Shown here: one piece after another, positions 53,019-62,937 of the stretch | Numbering within the stretch: position 1 is the stretch's first letter | How the letters are laid out: each line of letters opens with the position of its first letter | DNA from: Oscillatoriophycideae cyanobacterium NC_groundwater_1537_Pr4_S-0.65um_50_18 | GTDB taxonomy: Bacteria > Cyanobacteriota > Cyanobacteriia > Elainellales > Elainellaceae | Reading direction: 5' to 3' | Assembly (NCBI GenBank): GCA_016208305.1 | Contig: JACQYI010000018.1 | Span: 50,936 to 114,935 of the forward strand | Length of the DNA stretch: 64,000 bases | The notes under the pieces: generated by a model | Database searches by the model: none | Told to the model about the DNA's origin: nothing | Seen by the model: the letters and a program-made list of their open reading frames with translations, nothing else | Translations under genes and position numbers: made by a program

Positions 53019-54467
53019 TTACCCAGCCGAGGCGGGCTGCGAAATAAAGCGCGACTCTTCAGCCATAACAAGGCGCGATTCGCCAGCCGCAATACTGCGT
53101 GAACGCTGCGTTTTAATCAGCGAAACTTGAGTTGTGAGCAAAAAGCTCGTAAAGCTGGCAATCACAATGACAGGCACCATTGAGGTGTCGGCAATGACGC
53201 TCAGGATAATGGTGGTGCTAACAGGGGTTTTTGTAATGGCCACATTCACGGCTGCCATCAAGCAAACCATGCCGATCGTGGGGTGAATTTGTGGAAAGCC
53301 CAGAGAAATCGCCAGACCCACTGCTGCCCCAATGTAAAACAACGGGAAAATAAATCCGCCACGAAACCCAGAATGCAGGGTGCAGCTAATGGCCAGCATT
53401 TTCGCCAGCCCAATCATTAGCAGTAACGCAATGCCATAACTAGCCCCCTGTTCAATAATCTCGTCAATTTGCTTTTCGCCAAAAAACAGAGTTTGGGGAA
53501 AGACCAACGCAATCAATCCAATTGATAACCCTCCCAGCGTTGCCAGCAAGATAGTTTGATGATGAAGCGGTTCAGTGAGATAGCCCACCACGCGAAACAC
53601 CAGGACAAACAGCAAGGCTACAGCCGCACCCACCGCACCCAAAATCGCCCCTTCTAGCAAATGGGTCAGCGTCAGCGGTGGAATTGAAGTGAAATGATAC
53701 ATGCCGCCGATCGACAATCCTGTCGTCAGCCGAAATACGGTAAAGCTCAAGATAGCCGAGAGTACGGCTGGGATAATCGCCTCATAGTATTCCAAGCCGC
53801 GCCGATGAGGAATTTCTAGGGCAAACAGCGCTCCCCCTAGAGGCGCACCAAAGAAAGCGCCCAATGCCGCACTCATGCCACAAAAGGTGAGAATCCGCAC
53901 CATAGGCAGCGATAGCTTGAGTCGAGTACCTAGCCATCCTCCAAGGCTGCCGTTGACCTGCACCAGCGGCGCTTCAGGCCCAGCGCTTCCACCCGCGACG
54001 ATCGAAAATAGGGAAGCCACAATCATGGCCGGAGTTTGCTTCATGTCAATGCGTCCCGGATCATGCACCTTGTCCACCACAAAAGCCACTTCTCCCGGTA
54101 GCCCCATGTAATGCAACGTCAACCCCACCAGCAGCCCGCCGATCGTGGCGGCAATCCAAACATAGTGATTGACCCAAAACTCTGCTGGCCAAAATTCTGC
54201 TGGCCAAAACCCTGCTGGCCAAAGCTCTGCTGGGAAGTAGGCTGCCAGCTTTTCAGGAACCTGTTGCCAAACGAGGTGCAGAGAACCTTCTAGCAGGTAG
54301 TAATAGGCCGTAGCGACTAGACCTCCCATCAGCCCGATCGCAGCAGCAACAAACATGATTTGGGCATAGGTTAAATCGCGCACAACGGGAGGAGTATCTC
54401 TCTCTGTCGCGGTTGACTCATTCACTGGCTTATCCATCATGGATGGATCTTGGGAAGTCAACGACAT
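53019..54467 (-). CDS. CLC family chloride channel/transporter, 482 aa
   Basis: CLC motifs are visible in order: VAGGSAGPEAPLVQVNGSLG (selectivity filter with the gating Glu), SAALGAFFGAPLGGALFALE and GFRGGFIFPLFYIGAAVGL (GxFxP). About ten to twelve hydrophobic segments are present. It moves Cl- or, by coupled exchange, Cl-/H+. Residues about 75-97 contain a repeated PAEFW-like segment that encodes a 15-bp tandem repeat at 54174-54233. No CBS domains follow. Confidence 0.9.
   Translation of the reverse strand: MSLTSQDPSMMDKPVNESTATERDTPPVVRDLTYAQIMFVAAAIGLMGGLVATAYYYLLEGSLHLVWQQVPEKLAAYFPAELWPAGFWPAEFWPAEFWVNHYVWIAATIGGLLVGLTLHYMGLPGEVAFVVDKVHDPGRIDMKQTPAMIVASLFSIVAGGSAGPEAPLVQVNGSLGGWLGTRLKLSLPMVRILTFCGMSAALGAFFGAPLGGALFALEIPHRRGLEYYEAIIPAVLSAILSFTVFRLTTGLSIGGMYHFTSIPPLTLTHLLEGAILGAVGAAVALLFVLVFRVVGYLTEPLHHQTILLATLGGLSIGLIALVFPQTLFFGEKQIDEIIEQGASYGIALLLMIGLAKMLAISCTLHSGFRGGFIFPLFYIGAAVGLAISLGFPQIHPTIGMVCLMAAVNVAITKTPVSTTIILSVIADTSMVPVIVIASFTSFLLTTQVSLIKTQRSRSIAAGESRLVMAEESRFISQPASAG
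54174..54233. repeat. 15-bp tandem repeat inside the CLC gene
   Basis: Four units of 15 bp (ccaaaattctgctgg and close variants) at 54174, 54189, 54204 and 54219. They translate to tandem copies of about five residues (PAEFW, PAGFW, PAELW) in the extracellular-facing loop after the first membrane segment, keeping the frame. Confidence 0.9.
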
Positions 54468-54476
54468 ACAACGCTC

Positions 54477-54524
54477 CTGAAATTAAGCAACAAGTACTGA
54501 AATTAAGCAACTGAAATTAAGCAA
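54477..54524. repeat. 14-bp repeat, three units, between CLC and NrtP genes
   Basis: ctgaaattaagcaa at 54477-54490, 54497-54510 and 54511-54524; the first two are separated by six bases. It lies about 10 bp upstream of the CLC gene start, in its 5' leader. Confidence 0.85.
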
Positions 54525-54586
54525 GGTTATCGGTGCGAGCGTTTCATTTACACGCGAAACGCTCGCCCGACCCGCCAAACTAATCA

Positions 54587-56122
54587 CTAGCGACGAAGCG
54601 GGTCTTCCTGAAGGGTGCTAGAAACCTCTACAGGAATGGCTTCCACATGATCTTCCTCATGGGTACCTGTGGGTTCCTTTAAGAAGAAAGCGTTAATGAA
54701 AGCCACCATCAATGCAACCACTCCCAGAATCTGAAAGAAGGTGCGATCGCTGGCAGCACCCTGGGGCATCAAGCTATAGATCGTCAAATAAACCACAGCG
54801 CCCAAGTTGCCATAGGCTCCCACGTTGCCCGCAATTTGTCCGGTGACTCGGTTCTTAATCAACGGCACAATGCCAAAGGTTGCTCCCTCTGCCGCCATCA
54901 CAAAGAAAGAGGCCAGCATCGTTGCAATCACCACCAGGAACAGCGGCACCCCCTGGCCTAAGCTGGCAAAAATCAAGTAGCCGATCCCAGTGCCCATCAA
55001 GGTTGCCACAAGCGTCCACTTGCGACTGCCAACTTTATCCGAAATCCAGCCCCCACCCGGACGCGCCGGGATATTCATAAACGCATAGGTTCCCGCAACG
55101 GCTCCGGCAACGGCTGCCGCCAAGCCATACCCGCGTTCAAAGAAGGAAGGCAGCATAGAAACCACAGCCAACTCTGAACCAAAGCAGGCCACATAGGCCA
55201 AGTCCAAATTGGCAACCTGAGAGAACTTATACCGATCCTTCGCTTCATAACGCTTTTCACCTGCCATCAGGAGCTTATTGGCTTTATAAGCGTTGGCAAA
55301 TTGGAACAGTGCCAGTCCAACCAACAGCACGCAAATCACAACTAGCGCTGAGCTATCGATAAACTGCACCTTGTTCAACCGCCAAGCAATTAAGCCCAAA
55401 GCCGCCACCAAGGGAAGACTCATTAACGACATGAACCAGAAATCGCGTTGCGTTGTGACCTCCATCCCGGCACTGCTAGCAGGACGCTGATAGACCTTTC
55501 CAGGCGGCGTATCGCTCACGTTGAAAAAATAGATAACGCCATATACTGCGGCAACAACACCCGTTAGAGCGATCGCAAACCGCCAATTGAGTTGCCCACC
55601 TGCCATAAACGTAGTTGCAGCCGCGATCGCTGGCAATGTGAAGGCAGCGCCCGACGAGCCAAAGTTGCCCCAGCCCCCGTAGATACCCTCTGCTAGACCA
55701 ATTTCATTCGCAGGAAACCACTCAGCCACCATGCGAATACCAATGACAAATCCACAACCTACAATACTCAATGCCAAACGGCTGTAAACGAGCTGCGTAA
55801 AATTCTGAGACAGCGCAAAGGCAAAACAGGGCAGAGCTGCATAAACCAGCAAACATGAATAGGTAATGCGAGGCCCAAAGCGATCCAACACCATGCCCAC
55901 AATAATTCGTGCAGGAATCGTTAAGGCCACATTACAAATAGCCAGCGTTCGCATTTGTGCTTCCGACAACCCCATTTCAGCTTTGACTGCTGTTGCAAAC
56001 GGAGCAAAGTTAAACCAGATCACAAAGGTGAGAAAAAAGGCAAACCATGTGAAATGTAAGATGCGATGTCGTCCCGTAAAAGTCCATATTCCAGCCACAA
56101 TTTTCTCCCGATTAAAATTCAC
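54587..56122 (-). CDS. nrtP: Nitrate/nitrite transporter of the MFS (NrtP/NarK type), 511 aa
   Basis: Twelve-segment major-facilitator protein. The family nitrate signatures are in YGGWGNFGSSGAAFTLPAIA (segment 5) and AGNVGAYGNLGAVVYLTIYS (segment 11), and ARIIVGMVLDRFGPR and NIPARPGGGWISDKVG contain the MFS loop motifs and Arg residues. It imports nitrate and nitrite for assimilation. No NtcA consensus (GTA-N8-TAC) was found by eye in the 720-bp upstream region, so its regulation is open. It is divergent from an amino-acid ABC transporter operon. Confidence 0.88.
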   Translation of the reverse strand: MNFNREKIVAGIWTFTGRHRILHFTWFAFFLTFVIWFNFAPFATAVKAEMGLSEAQMRTLAICNVALTIPARIIVGMVLDRFGPRITYSCLLVYAALPCFAFALSQNFTQLVYSRLALSIVGCGFVIGIRMVAEWFPANEIGLAEGIYGGWGNFGSSGAAFTLPAIAAATTFMAGGQLNWRFAIALTGVVAAVYGVIYFFNVSDTPPGKVYQRPASSAGMEVTTQRDFWFMSLMSLPLVAALGLIAWRLNKVQFIDSSALVVICVLLVGLALFQFANAYKANKLLMAGEKRYEAKDRYKFSQVANLDLAYVACFGSELAVVSMLPSFFERGYGLAAAVAGAVAGTYAFMNIPARPGGGWISDKVGSRKWTLVATLMGTGIGYLIFASLGQGVPLFLVVIATMLASFFVMAAEGATFGIVPLIKNRVTGQIAGNVGAYGNLGAVVYLTIYSLMPQGAASDRTFFQILGVVALMVAFINAFFLKEPTGTHEEDHVEAIPVEVSSTLQEDPLRR

Positions 56123-56846
56123 TGCAAAGCCAGCCTCTGGCAGTAGAACCCCTCAAAACGAGAGATTTCAAGCCACAAGCAAAAACATTAGAACGCTTTA
56201 TTGCTAAGCGATCGCGCCTCTATACAAAAGCATCTGACGTGGAAGATTCGACCAGAACTGACACTTTATTCAATCCACTTCACCCAACCCTAAACAGCCT
56301 CTTATTCAAATCTTAGGCTTGCCCCATTGAGGAAATAATCTTATCTCCTGAAGCCATCGATACTGAATCTCAACGGTCACGCATTTCTATGAGTTCTATC
56401 CACAGAAACGAATTGAAACTGCTCGTCTTGCGTTGGTTTAAGACTACTGATAACAATTGTTGTAGTTTGTTCTCTAAGCTACAAAACCCATAGCGTCATT
56501 TATATATCGCATAGACTTGATGCAATAGTTGATCGACCACTTTGCAGTTTATTTTTCTTGATTCAGCAGAACTGCACTTTGTCCCTAACTCTAGACTCGA
56601 CAAAAAAATATTGAATAACGTTTTGAAAACTTGTATATCACGAAACATTTACGGTCTAATTTTTCTGAGATGGTGGGTCGTATTCCACATAGCGGCTTTT
56701 GAGGGTTTTGAGCAAAGAGTTCTGCTTTGAGTTAGCTGCATTTTTAAGTGGTTTCTATAGGCTTTGACTAAACATCTAAGCTGTCGATTAGGCTCAGTTT
56801 GATCTTTAGACTAGCGATCGTTAATATTAGTATTCGGCAAGAGGCT
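56123..56846. other. Divergent promoter region of nrtP and amino-acid ABC operon, 724 bp
   Basis: AT-rich spacer with no gene supported. It contains a perfect palindrome AACAATTGTT at 56452-56461 and, just after it, the inverted repeat TGTAG...CTACA (N13). Either might be a regulator site. No NtcA-type GTA-N8-TAC seen by eye. Confidence 0.5.
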
Positions 56847-57524
56847 ATGGGATATACTTTCGATTTTTCTGTAGTTTGGGATAATATCGGACTGTTTATA
56901 GCAGGAGCTTTACTCACGTTTAGAATATCGCTAATTGCGATCGCGTTTGGATTGATTCTTGGCATCATTGGAGCCTTGTTCAGAACCTCCGGCAACCGGA
57001 TTCTAAACGCTATCACTTTGGCCTATGTTGAAATTATTCGGAACACTCCGTTTTTGATTCAGCTTTTCTTTATTTTCTTCGGCCTCCCTAAGCTAGGCAT
57101 TCGTCTCAATGCAGAGCAGGCAGCCATCCTGTCCCTATCCATCAATTTCGGAGCCTATTCGACTGAAATCGTCAGAGCCGGAGTTGAGAGCATTCCCAAA
57201 GGACAGGTCGAAGCGGCAATGGCATTAGGGTTTAAGCCCCTCAAAATCTTCCGCTACATCATTCTGATTCCGGCTCTCTCAAACATCTATACCGCTCTAA
57301 TTGGACAAGTTATTCTGGCCGTTTTATTCACAAGCGTTGTTTCTCAAATTGCCACAGAAGATTTAACGTTTGCCGGAGATTTCCTTAACTCCCGCACTTT
57401 TCGTAGCTTCGAGATTTACTTTACGGTTTGTCTGTTCTATCTCGCTATTGTTTGGATAATTAAAGGCATCGGCTATTGGGTCGAACGCCGTTTCTTTGAA
57501 TTTGCCAAATACTCTCGACGTTAA
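56847..57524 (+). CDS. Polar amino-acid ABC transporter permease, 225 aa
   Basis: Five or so hydrophobic segments and the HisMQ-type inner-membrane motif. LILGIIGALFRTSGNRILNA and YVEIIRNTPFLIQLFFIFFG carry the ENTPFL-like region, and EIVRAGVESIPKGQVEAAMA carries the EAA loop that contacts the ATPase. ATG at 56847 is chosen over an upstream in-frame ATG; AAGAGG is upstream. First gene of a four-gene operon encoding an import system for a glutamine-, glutamate- or similar polar amino acid. Confidence 0.9.
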   Translation: MGYTFDFSVVWDNIGLFIAGALLTFRISLIAIAFGLILGIIGALFRTSGNRILNAITLAYVEIIRNTPFLIQLFFIFFGLPKLGIRLNAEQAAILSLSINFGAYSTEIVRAGVESIPKGQVEAAMALGFKPLKIFRYIILIPALSNIYTALIGQVILAVLFTSVVSQIATEDLTFAGDFLNSRTFRSFEIYFTVCLFYLAIVWIIKGIGYWVERRFFEFAKYSRR

Positions 57525-57556
57525 CCCTTACCCAATTCATACAGGTTAAATCATCT

Positions 57557-58213
57557 ATGGGAGACGAATTTACGCTGGGAAGGATTTTTCTCAATCTCTT
57601 GATTGCAACAAAATGGACCATCATTCTGTCATTGATTGCCTTCGTCTTTGGCGGCATTGTTGGCTTTTTAGTGATGCTGATGCGCATCTCACCGATTAAA
57701 CCGCTGCGATTCTTGAGCTGGATTTATGTTGAATTCTTTGAAGGCACGCCCCTGCTGCTCCAGCTCTTCTTAGCCTTCTTCGGCATCTCTGTCGTATTCG
57801 GCATCAATCTCTCTCCCCTTGCAGCGGCAACGATCGCCCTCACCGCATTCACTAGCTCTTTTCTGGCCGATATCTGGCGTGGAGCCGTCGAAGCTTTACC
57901 CAAAGGCCAATGGGAAGCCTCTTCTGCACTGGGATTTGGCTACTTTAAAAAGCTGCGCTACATCATCCTGCCGCAGGCTGTGAAACTATCGATCGCCCCA
58001 ACAGTAGGATTCTTGGTGCAGGTGATTAAGGGAACTTCCCTGGCCTCAGTGATTGGATTCACAGAGCTTTCACGCGCCGCCTCTCAGATCAATAACGTCA
58101 CCTTAAAAGCGCTGTTGGTCTTTGCTCTGGCAGGTGCCATCTACTTCCTACTGTGCTATCCCCTCTCTGTGTGGAGCCAGAAGGTAGAACAGCGCCTAAA
58201 CCAGCAAACTTGA
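57557..58213 (+). CDS. Polar amino-acid ABC transporter permease, second subunit, 218 aa
   Basis: Paralogue of the preceding gene: YVEFFEGTPLLLQLFLAFFG and DIWRGAVEALPKGQWEASSA match its ENTPFL and EAA regions. The two permeases form a heterodimer. The gene begins 32 bp after the first permease. Full length. Confidence 0.9.
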   Translation: MGDEFTLGRIFLNLLIATKWTIILSLIAFVFGGIVGFLVMLMRISPIKPLRFLSWIYVEFFEGTPLLLQLFLAFFGISVVFGINLSPLAAATIALTAFTSSFLADIWRGAVEALPKGQWEASSALGFGYFKKLRYIILPQAVKLSIAPTVGFLVQVIKGTSLASVIGFTELSRAASQINNVTLKALLVFALAGAIYFLLCYPLSVWSQKVEQRLNQQT

Positions 58214-58274
58214 TCAAATGAACGCTTGCAATAATTAACGCTTGCAGCCATCTTGCAAGAATGGGGAGTGACTC

Positions 58275-59159
58275 ATGTTTCCAAAGAAAATTCAAGGGGC
58301 GATCGCTCTATTTTTTGTCGGTCTGCTTCTCGCTGTCGGCATTACGGCCTGCTCTACGCCATCCGTCAAATCGGCAAAGGTCAACACTGCCGCCGCCGCT
58401 GTCCTTTTGCCCGGTGCCCCCGATCCGGCTCAAGCTTTAGAAGACATTATGAATCGGGGAGAGGTGAGAATTGCAGTCCCAGACGACTTTCCTCCCTTTG
58501 GTTCGATCGGGGCAGATATGAATGTGCATGGGTATGACATCGATGTTGCCAGTCAAGTGGCTCAGGGCATGGGGGTAAAGCTAGAAATTGTTCCAGTAAT
58601 CGGAAATTACCGTATTCCCTTTCTGCAAACAAACCGAGTAGACATGGTGATTTCCAGTTTAGGGAAAAATAAAGATCGAGAAAAGATTATTAGCTTTTCT
58701 ATCCCCTACGCACCTTTCTACTCAGGAATTTACGGGGGTGAAGCGTTAGCCATAAAAACCTACGCCGATCTCCAGGGGAAAACGATAGGTGTTGCTCAGG
58801 GTTCTCTGGAGGATCTAGAGCTGACCAAAAACCTGACGGAAGGAAACGTTCAAAATGTGACGATCAAACGCTTTGCTAACAACAGCCTGACCGCTTCAGC
58901 GATCGTCTCTGGTCAAGTCGAATTAATTGCCACAGGCAACGTCGTTGCAAACAAGCTCATTCGCGACAATCCAGACCAGCGAATTAAAAATCAGTTTGTT
59001 ATGAAGAACTCTCCTTGCTACGTCGGATTCCGCAAAGGAGACACAGATCTACAAGCAAAGGTGAACGAAATCTTGCGAAATCTGCGTCGAGACGGAAAGC
59101 TGGACGAGTTTGCCAAACAATGGTTTGGTGAACCCCTTGGAGACCTTCCAACTGCCTGA
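58275..59159 (+). CDS. Amino-acid ABC transporter substrate-binding lipoprotein, 294 aa
   Basis: N-terminal lipoprotein signal with lipobox ending in GITAC (Cys near residue 26). The SBP_bac_3 fold follows: RGEVRIAVPDDFPPFGSIGA, GYDIDVASQVAQGMGVKLEI and VDMVISSLGKNKDREKIISF. It delivers the amino acid to the permeases and is anchored at the outer face of the plasma membrane. Substrate likely glutamine, glutamate or another polar amino acid. Third gene of the operon. Confidence 0.9.
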   Translation: MFPKKIQGAIALFFVGLLLAVGITACSTPSVKSAKVNTAAAAVLLPGAPDPAQALEDIMNRGEVRIAVPDDFPPFGSIGADMNVHGYDIDVASQVAQGMGVKLEIVPVIGNYRIPFLQTNRVDMVISSLGKNKDREKIISFSIPYAPFYSGIYGGEALAIKTYADLQGKTIGVAQGSLEDLELTKNLTEGNVQNVTIKRFANNSLTASAIVSGQVELIATGNVVANKLIRDNPDQRIKNQFVMKNSPCYVGFRKGDTDLQAKVNEILRNLRRDGKLDEFAKQWFGEPLGDLPTA

Positions 59160-59228
59160 CATTCAAGATCAGCCTTTCACTATCAGAAATCCAACCTATA
59201 CCCACAACCTAGCCGATAGGAGAATTCC

Positions 59229-60008
59229 GTGACCCAGTTTGAAGTATCTAAAGGTGGAACCGCAACGGCAACCGAAGCTGCGATCGTCGCTCAAGATGTC
59301 GAGAAGTGGTACAGCAACGGCTTTCATGTCCTCAAAGGCGTTAGTCTCACGGTCAACAAGGGAGAAGTTGTCGTGCTCATGGGGCCTTCTGGCTCTGGTA
59401 AATCTACCTTTATTCGCACGTTCAATGCGCTAGAGCCATTTCAAAAAGGCAGCATTGAAATTGACGGTATCCCTTTAACCCCAAAGTTAAAGAACGTCGA
59501 TGCCATCCGGCGCGAAGTGGGCATGGTCTTTCAACAATTCAACTTGTTTCCCCATCTGACTGTTTTTGAGAACGTCAGCATTGCGCCGATTCAAGTGCGG
59601 AATATGCCAAAAGCCAAAGCCGACGAGATTGCGACCCAGCTCTTAGAGCGCGTTGGTATTCTGCACCAGGCCAAAAAATATCCTGGACAGCTCTCTGGTG
59701 GGCAACAACAACGAGTCGCGATTGCTCGTGCGCTAGCCATGCAGCCCAAAATTATGCTGTTTGATGAGCCAACCTCAGCGCTTGATCCTGAAATGGTGCG
59801 GGAAGTGCTGGATGTGATGCGATCGCTGGCAAACTCTGGCATGACCATGGTTTGTGTCACCCATGAAGTAGGATTTGCCCGCGAAGTTGCCGATCGCATT
59901 ATCTTTTTAGCCGATGGCCTGCTAGTAGAAGACACCACACCCGCCGAATTTTTCAATAACCCCAAGAGCGATCGCACCCGCAAATTTCTATCTCAGATTT
60001 TGCATTAA
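59229..60008 (+). CDS. glnQ: Amino-acid ABC transporter ATP-binding protein (GlnQ type), 259 aa
   Basis: Walker [22 protein letters not shown]-loop [19 protein letters not shown], signature [19 protein letters not shown], Walker [21 protein letters not shown] and switch His in [15 protein letters not shown]: a complete GlnQ-type ATPase. The start is GTG at 59229. It powers the permeases upstream. Confidence 0.93.
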   Translation: MTQFEVSKGGTATATEAAIVAQDVEKWYSNGFHVLKGVSLTVNKGEVVVLMGPSGSGKSTFIRTFNALEPFQKGSIEIDGIPLTPKLKNVDAIRREVGMVFQQFNLFPHLTVFENVSIAPIQVRNMPKAKADEIATQLLERVGILHQAKKYPGQLSGGQQQRVAIARALAMQPKIMLFDEPTSALDPEMVREVLDVMRSLANSGMTMVCVTHEVGFAREVADRIIFLADGLLVEDTTPAEFFNNPKSDRTRKFLSQILH

Positions 60009-60058
60009 ACAATTTCTGGCATTGCTTAATCCGGCTATAAAATTTCTCTCCAAACCTG

Positions 60059-60097
60059 AGCGATTTGTAGTGAGGCAGAGCCTCACTACAAATCGCT
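60059..60097. terminator. Perfect 18-bp inverted repeat, terminator between convergent genes
   Basis: agcgatttgtagtgaggc, three-base loop aga, then exact complement. It sits 50 bp after the ABC operon and 25 bp before the acnB stop, an apt place for a bidirectional terminator. The sequence could also be a copy of a dispersed small palindromic repeat. Confidence 0.75.
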
Positions 60098-60121
60098 TTC
60101 CGCATGAGCGGCAGTTGCGAC

Positions 60122-62731
60122 CTATCTCGCTGCCGTCGGCATCCCCAAAATATCCTCAATCCGAGGCATATCTTCCAACGCAATCACCCGACCCTCATCC
60201 TCAAAATTAGGAATCTGGTCAAAGTTCAGGTAGCGGTATAGCTCCGAAGCAAACGGATCGATCTTTTGGGTAACAATTGCCATATATTCTTCAACCGTCG
60301 GGATCTTGCCCAACAGCGCACAAACTGCTGCCAGTTCTGCTGAACCCAGATACACCTGCGCACCTTTACCCATCCGGTTGTTAAAGTTGCGTGTCGAAGT
60401 CGAGAAGACAGTTACGCCATCCTCGACTCGCGCCTGGTTGCCCATACAGAGCGAGCATCCCGGCATCTCTGTTCTAGCTCCTACAGCATCAAAGGTTTCG
60501 TAGATACCTTCCTCTCGCAACTGCTTCTCATCCATCCGCGTCGGCGGACAAATCCACAGGCGCACTTTCACCGCACCTGCACCCTCCAAGACCTTGGCTG
60601 CCGCACGGTAGTGCCCGATGTTGGTCATGCAAGAGCCGATAAACACCTCATGAATTGGGTCTCCCGCACATTCAGACATGAGCTTAATGTTATCTGGATC
60701 GTTAGGAGCCGCAACGATCGGCTCCTTTACCTGATCAAGATCCACTTCAATTACTTCGGCATACTCAGCATCAGCATCAGCCGCCATTAGCGAAGGCGCA
60801 GCCAACCACTGCTCCATCTTAGCCACCCGCCGGAGAATCGTCCGAGCATCCCCATAGCCGCGTGCCGCCATGTTCTTCAGCAATGCCACATTCGAGCGCA
60901 AATACTCTGCAACCGTATCCGTGCTCAGTTTAATCGTAGACCCCGCACAAGAACGCTCTGCCGTCGCATCCGTCAGCTCAAAGGCTTGCTCTAGCTTCAG
61001 GTCAGGCAACCCTTCCATTTCCATAATCCGGCCAGAGAAAATATTTTGCTTGTTCTCTTTTGCCACTGTCAGCAGACCCCGCTGCATCGCCGCATAAGGA
61101 ATCGCATTGACAATATCACGCAGCGTCACCCCTGGCTGTAGCGTTCCCTTAAATCTCACCAGCACTGATTCCGGCATATCCAAGGGCATTACCCCCAACG
61201 CCGCCGCAAACGCCACCAGTCCTGAGCCTGCCGGGAAAGAAATTCCCAAGGGAAACCGGGTATGAGAATCGCCGCCTGTACCTACCGTATCCGGCAGAAG
61301 CATCCGGTTCAGCCAGGAGTGAATAATGCCATCCCCTGGACGCAGCGCCACCCCACCCCGCTCATGCATAAAGTCAGGCAATTCTGCGTGAGTCTTAATA
61401 TCTACAGGCTTGGGATAGGCGGCTGTGTGGCAAAAGCTCTGCATCACCAAATCAGCGCTAAAACCCAAACAAGCCAGCTCCTTTAGCTCATCGCGAGTCA
61501 TGGGGCCAGTCGTGTCTTGGGAGCCTACAGTGGTCATGATCGGTTCACAGGCCGTACCTGGGCGCACGCCCACTAAACCGCATGCCTTACCCACCATCTT
61601 TTGCGCCAGTGTAAAGCCCTTGCCCGTATCGGCTGGCAGATGAGGGCGAACAAACAGTGAGCTAGGCTCAAGCCCTAGCGCTATACGAGTCTTGTCGGTT
61701 AGGGTGCGGCCAATCAAAAGAGGGATACGACCACCAGCCCGCACCTCATCCAAGATCGTATCGGGCTTCAGGCTAAACCGTGAAACGACTTCGCCTGCTT
61801 CATTGGTAATTTCGCCTTTGTAAGGATAGATCGTAATCACATCCCCAGTCTTAAGCTGAGTCACATCACACTCGATCGGCAATGCCCCTGAGTCCTCGGC
61901 GGTATTAAAAAAAATCGGTGCAATTTTACTGCCCAAAATGTAGCCACCCGTGCGCTTATTCGGCACATGCGGGATATCATCACCCACATGCCAAAGCACA
62001 GAGTTAATCGCAGACTTGCGTGAAGAACCCGTACCAACGACATCTCCGACATAAGCCACAGGGTAGCCTTTCTGCTTAAGTTCAGCGATCGTCTCCAATC
62101 CTCCCGGCATCCGGGTTTCCAACATTACTGTTGCATGCAGAGGAATATCTGGCCGAGTCGTAGCATGCGGTGCCGGAGATAGATCATCCGTATTGGTTTC
62201 ACCGGGTACCTTAAACACCGTTACGGTAATAGATTCTGACAAGATCGGACGGCTGGTAAACCAATCCGCATTGGCCCAAGAAGCCATCACCGATTTAGCA
62301 TAGGAATTGCCGCTCTTGGCCAACTCCTCTACATCATGAAAGGCATCGTAAACCAGTAGAATTTTGCTTAACGCAGCAGTGGCGGCGCTGGCGATCTCGG
62401 CATTTTCTACTTGCAATAAGTCAATTAATGAATGGACGTTGTATCCACCCATCATGGTGCCTAAAAGCTCCACCGCATATTGGGGAGAAACCAGCGGACT
62501 AGTAATCTCTCCTTTAGCGATCGCCGTCAAAAATCCAGCCTTGACATATGCTGCCTGATCAACACCGGGCGGCACGCGATCGACTAGCATTTCCAATAAA
62601 AACTCTGCTTCACCCTCAGGAGGACGTTTCAATAATTCACACAGATCTGAAGCTTGCTCAGCACTCAGAGGCAGGGGCGGAATACCCAAAGCCGCACGCT
62701 CTGCAACATGTTCACGATAAGATTCCAACAT
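60122..62731 (-). CDS. acnB: Aconitate hydratase B (bifunctional aconitase/2-methylisocitrate dehydratase), 869 aa
   Basis: Catalyses citrate-isocitrate isomerisation in the TCA cycle. The AcnB domain order is shown by an N-terminal helical (HEAT-like) domain (MLESYREHVAERAALGIPPL), then the swivel domain early in the chain (SITVTVFKVPGETNTDDLSP), then the [4Fe-4S] core. Iron-sulfur ligands lie in ERSCAGSTIK, FIGSCMTNIGHYRAA and EMPGCSLCMGNQARV. The start ATG at 62731 gives the expected length. It is divergent from the Tab2-like gene. Confidence 0.95.
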   Translation of the reverse strand: MLESYREHVAERAALGIPPLPLSAEQASDLCELLKRPPEGEAEFLLEMLVDRVPPGVDQAAYVKAGFLTAIAKGEITSPLVSPQYAVELLGTMMGGYNVHSLIDLLQVENAEIASAATAALSKILLVYDAFHDVEELAKSGNSYAKSVMASWANADWFTSRPILSESITVTVFKVPGETNTDDLSPAPHATTRPDIPLHATVMLETRMPGGLETIAELKQKGYPVAYVGDVVGTGSSRKSAINSVLWHVGDDIPHVPNKRTGGYILGSKIAPIFFNTAEDSGALPIECDVTQLKTGDVITIYPYKGEITNEAGEVVSRFSLKPDTILDEVRAGGRIPLLIGRTLTDKTRIALGLEPSSLFVRPHLPADTGKGFTLAQKMVGKACGLVGVRPGTACEPIMTTVGSQDTTGPMTRDELKELACLGFSADLVMQSFCHTAAYPKPVDIKTHAELPDFMHERGGVALRPGDGIIHSWLNRMLLPDTVGTGGDSHTRFPLGISFPAGSGLVAFAAALGVMPLDMPESVLVRFKGTLQPGVTLRDIVNAIPYAAMQRGLLTVAKENKQNIFSGRIMEMEGLPDLKLEQAFELTDATAERSCAGSTIKLSTDTVAEYLRSNVALLKNMAARGYGDARTILRRVAKMEQWLAAPSLMAADADAEYAEVIEVDLDQVKEPIVAAPNDPDNIKLMSECAGDPIHEVFIGSCMTNIGHYRAAAKVLEGAGAVKVRLWICPPTRMDEKQLREEGIYETFDAVGARTEMPGCSLCMGNQARVEDGVTVFSTSTRNFNNRMGKGAQVYLGSAELAAVCALLGKIPTVEEYMAIVTQKIDPFASELYRYLNFDQIPNFEDEGRVIALEDMPRIEDILGMPTAAR

Positions 62732-62937
62732 TTATTCAATCCTCTCCAAGCATCAGGGCGGGGCAGCTCGTTAGCGCACCTAAAATCCATAATCTATACC
62801 CATCGGTATATTCCTACGGTAGCTTTCTGCACAGTTCTCGATCGCTGCAAAAATCTAATAAAGTTAGTTCAGGCAAAACAGCTACTATGAAACAAGTCAA
62901 AAAAGAGCTTTCAACTACAAGTTAAGGAATGGCCAGC

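Noticed and set aside
56542..56730. 62-codon plus-strand frame in the nrtP/ABC spacer
   Set aside because: AT-rich and lacking coding character; it lies in a promoter region.
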